Source of the DNA: an uncultured Oscillospiraceae bacterium
Lineage (GTDB): Bacteria; Bacillota; Clostridia; Oscillospirales; Ruminococcaceae
DNA length: 24,348 nt
Reading direction: 5' to 3'
Assembly: GCA_958448395.1 (NCBI GenBank)
Contig: CAUDDP010000027.1
Coordinates: 1 to 24,348 of the forward strand
The notes under the pieces are model-generated. The model searched no databases. It saw only the letters and a program-made list of their open reading frames with translations, and was not told the origin of the DNA. Shown here piece after piece: positions 21,094-24,348 of the stretch (position 1 is its first letter; each line of letters begins with the position of its first letter). A program made the position numbers and the translations under genes.

Positions 21094-22272
21094 TTATAGC
21101 AAGAATGACTTTTTGCCTTCTGTCAAGTCACGCCAAACCGGAGACATATTCCGCAAATAAGATACAACCTCAGGAATCGCCTCCAGCATGTATGCGACTT
21201 CTGCCATCGTATTTTCTTCTCCCAACGACAGACGCAAAGAACCATGTGCAATTTCGTGCGGTCTGCCAATTGCAAGCAATACATGAGAAGGATCCAGAGA
21301 ACCAGATGTACAAGCAGAACCAGAAGATGCACAAATCCCCTTCTGATCTAGTAACAGCAATAAAGACTCTCCTTCAATCCCCTCAAAGCAGAAATGTACA
21401 TTGCTTGGCAAACGATGAATGGAATCGCCATTCAAAATAGAATGTGGTATTTGAGACAAACCGGCAATCAGACGATCTCGCATGGCCTTACAGTGCTGCA
21501 TATTCTCTTCCATATGATCGCAAGCTTCTTGCAGAGCAGCAGCCATACCGAGAATTGCTGGTATATTTTCTGTACCAGCACGCTTCCCACGCTCCTGTGC
21601 ACCACCAGCAATCAGTGTATGCAGCCGTATTCCCTTCTTAGCATACAATACACCAATCCCCTTTGGACCATGAAACTTATGTGCAGAAAGAGAAAGCATA
21701 TCTATATTATCCTGCTTCACGGAAACTGGAATGTGCCCCACAGCCTGTACCGCATCCGTATGAAACAGAATATTATGTTTTCTGCAAACCGCACCAATTT
21801 CTGCAATCGGCATCACAGATCCGATTTCATTGTTGGCATACATAACAGAAACCAAGCAAGTATCCGGTCGAATCGCTGCCTCTACCTGCTCTGCTGTTAC
21901 AGTTCCTTCGTGAACATCCAAGAGGGTAACAGAGAATCCCTCCGCTTTCAGGGCGTCTAAACAATGTAAAATCGCATGATGCTCAAAGGCGGTGGAAATA
22001 ATATGCATTTTCCCCTGCCGTTTTCCAATTGCCGCAGCCGAACGCAATGCTTGATTATCCGCTTCACTGCCGCCGGAAGTAAAATAAATTTCCTTGGGAT
22101 CAGCATCCAGACAAGCAGCAATCTGCTCTCTCGCCTGCTGTAAAACCACAGCAGCCTCCTGTCCAACGGTGTGCAGACTGGATGGATTTCCGTAAACTTC
22201 CCAACCCTTTACCATAGCTGCCATTGCAGCTGCACTCATTTTTGTCGTTGCAGCGTGATCTGCATAAATCAT
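21094..22272 (-). CDS. iscS: Cysteine desulfurase (NifS/IscS family)
   Basis: A 392-aa PLP-dependent enzyme that takes sulfur from L-cysteine as an enzyme persulfide and passes it to IscU. It has MIYADHAATT at the N-terminus, the YFTSGGSEADNQAL cofactor region, HTDAVQAVGH, Schiff-base Lys199 in SAHKFHGPKG, and catalytic Cys321 in SSGSACTSGS, the long-loop group I type. Two ATGs lie 6 bp apart. The second (22272) is chosen because AAAGGA is 8 bases from it and because family members begin MIYxDxAATT; the first (22278) would abut the ribosome site. It lies between metY and iscU on the same strand. It could also supply sulfur for tRNA thiolation. Confidence 0.95.
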   Translation of the reverse strand: MIYADHAATTKMSAAAMAAMVKGWEVYGNPSSLHTVGQEAAVVLQQAREQIAACLDADPKEIYFTSGGSEADNQALRSAAAIGKRQGKMHIISTAFEHHAILHCLDALKAEGFSVTLLDVHEGTVTAEQVEAAIRPDTCLVSVMYANNEIGSVMPIAEIGAVCRKHNILFHTDAVQAVGHIPVSVKQDNIDMLSLSAHKFHGPKGIGVLYAKKGIRLHTLIAGGAQERGKRAGTENIPAILGMAAALQEACDHMEENMQHCKAMRDRLIAGLSQIPHSILNGDSIHRLPSNVHFCFEGIEGESLLLLLDQKGICASSGSACTSGSLDPSHVLLAIGRPHEIAHGSLRLSLGEENTMAEVAYMLEAIPEVVSYLRNMSPVWRDLTEGKKSFLL

Positions 22273-22278
22273 TTCCAT

Positions 22279-22407
22279 CTTCCTTTCCCCAATCTATTCT
22301 AATCTAAAATCTTACAATCCAAAACAGCATTGCATACTTTATCTCTGTTCCTTGCGGGCTTGTGTACATAAGCAGATATACAAGCTCTGAGATTTCGTCA
22401 CTAGCCG
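22279..22407 (-). other. Spacer between metY and iscS with a stem-loop
   Basis: No gene is seen. GCTTGTGTA (22358-22366) pairs with TATACAAGC (22377-22385) with one G-U pair and a 10-base loop, about 23 bases after the metY stop on the minus strand. No U-tract follows, so it may be a weak terminator or a processing hairpin. No convincing iscS promoter was identified; the gene may be read from the metY promoter. Confidence 0.4.
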
Positions 22408-23691
22408 TTACTGCACCGCATCAAAACCATGCTGCAAGTCAGCCAAAATATCATCAATATGTTCCGTACCAATGGAAAGCCGAATCGTATTCGGATGAAT
22501 CCCACATTCCAACAGTTCCTCTTCAGAGAGCTGAGAATGGGTCGTGGAAGCCGGATGAATGACAAGACTCTTCACATCTGCTACATTCGCCAATAAAGAA
22601 AATAGTTCCAGACTTTCGGTAAACTTCTTTGCCTTTTCTGCATCGCCCTTAATGGTAAAGGTGAAAATAGAACCCGCACCGTTCGGGAAATACCGGTCAT
22701 ACAGTTCTTTTTCCTTACCGGTCGCCAAAGACGGATGGTAAACCTGCTCTACCTGTGGATGCTGCTTCAAAAATGCTACAACCTTCAAAGCATTTTCTAC
22801 ATGCCGCTCTACTCGTAAAGACAAGGTCTCCAATCCTTGCAGCAGCAGGAAAGAATGAAACGGAGAAAGTGTTGCTCCCTGATCTCGCATCAGCGTAGTA
22901 CGAGCTTTCATGATGTAAGCAGCTTTTCCGCAAGCCTCTGTGAAAACAACGCCGTGATAAGACGGATTCGGCTGGCTCAAACCTGGGAATTTATCATTCT
23001 GTGTCCAGTCAAATCGACCGCTGTCAACAATGATACCGCCCATCACCGTACCATGTCCACCAATGAACTTTGTTGCTGAATGTACTACAATATCTGCACC
23101 ATGTTCAATGGGACGCAATAAATACGGTGTTGCAAACGTACTGTCTACAATCAACGGGATTCCATGCCGATGGGCAACCTCTGAAAGGGCTTCCAAATCA
23201 ATGATATCAGAATTTGGGTTGCCGAGCGTCTCTGCATAGATCAACTTGGTATTTTCCTGAATGGCAGCCTCAAAATCTGCTGGATCTTTAGAGGTTACAA
23301 ATGTAGTTTGCAAGCCCTGTTCCCGCAGTGTGTTCGCAAACAAATTGTGTGTGCCACCATAAAGGTTGCTGGCAGAAACAATATGATCGCCTGCAACAGC
23401 GATATTCTGCACTGCATAGGTAATTGCAGCGGAACCAGAGGCAGTTGCCAATGCACCAATTCCCCCCTCCAGCTGTGCCATCCGTTCTTCAAATACGGAA
23501 TTGGTCGGATTCATCAGACGAGTATAAATGTTACCGCTCTCTGTCAGTCCAAATCGACCAGCTGCCTGTGCTGAATCCTTGAATACATAAGAAGTTGTCG
23601 CATAAATTGGAACTGCTCTTGCGTCTGTTGTCGGGTCTGGATGCTCCTGACCTGCATGTACCTGTAATGTTTCAAAATGATATGGCTTCAT
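22408..23691 (-). CDS. metY: O-acetylhomoserine sulfhydrylase (aminocarboxypropyltransferase)
   Basis: A 427-aa PLP enzyme of the Cys/Met metabolism family that makes L-homocysteine from O-acetylhomoserine and sulfide. The N-terminus HFETLQVHAGQEHPDPTT, YTRLMNPTN, LYGGTHNLF and KFPGLSQPNPSYHG distinguish the long MetY type from shorter MetB/MetC enzymes. The PLP-binding lysine is Lys208 in HSATKFIGGHGT, and SLVIHPASTTHSQL is the conserved C-terminal segment. AAGGAG about ten bases before the ATG and a consensus promoter support the start. It is the first gene of a minus-strand sulfur group with iscS and iscU. Some homologues also act on O-acetylserine. Confidence 0.94.
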   Translation of the reverse strand: MKPYHFETLQVHAGQEHPDPTTDARAVPIYATTSYVFKDSAQAAGRFGLTESGNIYTRLMNPTNSVFEERMAQLEGGIGALATASGSAAITYAVQNIAVAGDHIVSASNLYGGTHNLFANTLREQGLQTTFVTSKDPADFEAAIQENTKLIYAETLGNPNSDIIDLEALSEVAHRHGIPLIVDSTFATPYLLRPIEHGADIVVHSATKFIGGHGTVMGGIIVDSGRFDWTQNDKFPGLSQPNPSYHGVVFTEACGKAAYIMKARTTLMRDQGATLSPFHSFLLLQGLETLSLRVERHVENALKVVAFLKQHPQVEQVYHPSLATGKEKELYDRYFPNGAGSIFTFTIKGDAEKAKKFTESLELFSLLANVADVKSLVIHPASTTHSQLSEEELLECGIHPNTIRLSIGTEHIDDILADLQHGFDAVQ

Positions 23692-23742
23692 ATTTTAAAG
23701 GCTCCTTCTTCCTTATTCCTATCTGTTTTGTAGGTTAATATG

Positions 23743-23771
23743 AGTATACACCACTTTTCTGATTTTGTCAA
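23743..23771 (-). promoter_or_regulatory. Consensus promoter of metY
   Basis: On the minus strand, TTGACA (23771-23766) and TATACT (23748-23743) are 17 bp apart. The start would be near 23736, leaving a leader of about 45 bases. That is too short for an S-box or T-box riboswitch between promoter and gene, so any methionine control would act at the DNA level. Confidence 0.8.
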
Positions 23772-23839
23772 CAGGGGAAATCGCTTTTTTACACATTTTT
23801 TCTTTTAGACCAAAATTCAACCAGAAATGTTCATTTTTT

Positions 23840-23867
23840 ACAAATAATAGTACAATCTATTATTTGT
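23840..23867. promoter_or_regulatory. Perfect 11-bp AT-rich inverted repeat upstream of metY
   Basis: ACAAATAATAG (23840-23850) and CTATTATTTGT (23857-23867) flank the 6-base spacer TACAAT. It lies about 70 bp upstream of the metY -35, a plausible place for a regulator. On the plus strand a T-rich tract follows, so a terminator for an unseen small transcript is the alternative. Confidence 0.5.
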
Positions 23868-24025
23868 TTTTAATTTTCCTTCCAACAATACGCTTTTGGA
23901 ATGTACATAGTTTGCCCATTCTCCCTGTAAAAATACATCTATCTAACGTGAGTTCGACGAGAATGCATTCTACCGCTGCCAATCACAAACTGTGCCGGCA
24001 GAATCGCTACGCTGTCTGCCTGTGT

Positions 24026-24122
24026 CCGCTGTCCGCCCTATTGCTGTGTCCAAATTTGCAGCCAAATCACTCTAAATTTCTACATTCTATATCGTTTTGT
24101 TATTTTAGAGGGCGGACAGCGG
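24026..24122. repeat. 14-bp inverted repeats flanking an AT-rich 69-bp core
   Basis: CCGCTGTCCGCCCT (24026-24039) is perfectly repeated in inverse as AGGGCGGACAGCGG (24109-24122). The arms are GC-rich and the core is AT-rich, as in a small MITE-like element or a large stem-loop RNA. No target-site duplication was found. A plus-strand frame across 23765-24148 shows no family features and is not called a gene. Confidence 0.6.
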
Positions 24123-24175
24123 TGACAGTGATTCTGTTATTTTTCTAAATAGAACAACAGCATGTCGTTAAAACA

Positions 24176-24288
24176 GTGCGGTGGCTGCCGCCCCCTGCAC
24201 CCCTGCCAAGCTGAGCCAGCTTGACCGCAGTCGCCTGCGGCGTGCAATCGTCTCCCGCCCTTGAGGGCATCCAATGCCCCATCTTTTT
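24176..24288. repeat. Chain of small GC-rich hairpins
   Basis: Several perfect mini-hairpins follow each other: AAGCTG-AGC-CAGCTT (24208-24222), CGCC-TGC-GGCG (24232-24242), GCCC-TTGA-GGGC (24257-24268) and GGGCAT-CCA-ATGCCC (24265-24279). The last two share GGGC and exclude each other. GAGCCAGCTTG..CGCAG is also present in the terminal repeat. No coding potential is seen. This appears to be the body of the repeat element whose 3' part is copy B. Confidence 0.6.
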
Positions 24289-24348
24289 CATTTCATAACG
24301 GTGGGTGGACTGTCTGCGGCGACTCGCCGCCTGAGCCAGCTTGACCGC
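24289..24348. repeat. Terminal direct repeat, copy B
   Basis: This stretch matches 1-60 at 58 of 60 bases and contains the same GCGGCGA-C-TCGCCGC hairpin (24316-24330). It runs to the end of the window and may continue beyond it. Confidence 0.85.

Noticed and set aside
23765..24148. 127-aa plus-strand reading frame upstream of metY
   Set aside because: Low complexity, Phe/Ser/Leu-rich composition, no family motif, no ribosome site, and it crosses the metY promoter and two inverted repeats.
1..24348. CRISPR array, tRNA, rRNA or prophage genes
   Set aside because: No regularly spaced repeats, cloverleaf-like sequences, rRNA motifs or phage structural genes were found.

Overview
The window looks like an anaerobic, low- to mid-GC Gram-positive bacterium of the Clostridia, most like a gut Ruminococcus/Oscillospiraceae relative. 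This is inferred from consensus sigma-A promoters, strong AGGAGG-type ribosome sites, an agr-type peptide system with a QPKEP-type AgrD, a NifS/NifU pair without the full Isc set, and ferredoxin-type enzymes. No RNA gene, CRISPR array or intact insertion sequence was seen. A 60-base sequence at positions 1-60 recurs at 24289-24348 with two mismatches, so the window is probably a contig or segment cut at copies of a dispersed GC-rich repeat.

Layout. (1) 1-1920: an XRE-type regulator and tgt (queuine tRNA-ribosyltransferase) behind a perfect extended -10 promoter. (2) 1968-5034: an agr-like quorum-sensing locus in the order regulator - kinase - AgrB - AgrD. The regulator/kinase pair and the AgrB/AgrD pair each have their own promoter. 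The second promoter is preceded by two copies of a 12-bp direct repeat that looks like the binding site of the LytTR regulator. The kinase is frameshifted at a run of seven A. The 47-aa AgrD is easily missed because it overlaps the end of agrB.

(3) 5050-19943: a surface polysaccharide locus built as two divergent units. The minus-strand unit encodes a giant GT2-GT4 double glycosyltransferase and a polysaccharide pyruvyl transferase/4Fe-4S/FrhB fusion. The plus-strand unit encodes a GlfT2-like galactofuranosyltransferase, a second pyruvyl transferase/FrhB fusion with the two halves in the opposite order, UDP-galactopyranose mutase and a small unknown protein. A two-gene ABC-2 exporter follows behind its own putative promoter. 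Together these predict synthesis of UDP-Galf, assembly of a galactofuranose-containing glycan carrying pyruvyl-derived and possibly reduced substituents, and export by the ABC transporter.

(4) 19961-23771: minus-strand housekeeping genes: an HD-domain hydrolase, an iscU/nifU scaffold, a cysteine desulfurase and an O-acetylhomoserine sulfhydrylase (MetY). The last three form a sulfur and Fe-S assembly group. (5) 23772-24348: a non-coding region with inverted repeats and a chain of small GC-rich hairpins ending in the terminal repeat.

The most interesting items are the two reciprocal pyruvyl transferase/FrhB fusions, one of them ending in what looks like a circularly permuted ILEI/FAM3-like domain, and the agr locus with its frameshifted kinase and an AgrD whose only cysteine directly abuts the conserved HQPKEP motif.
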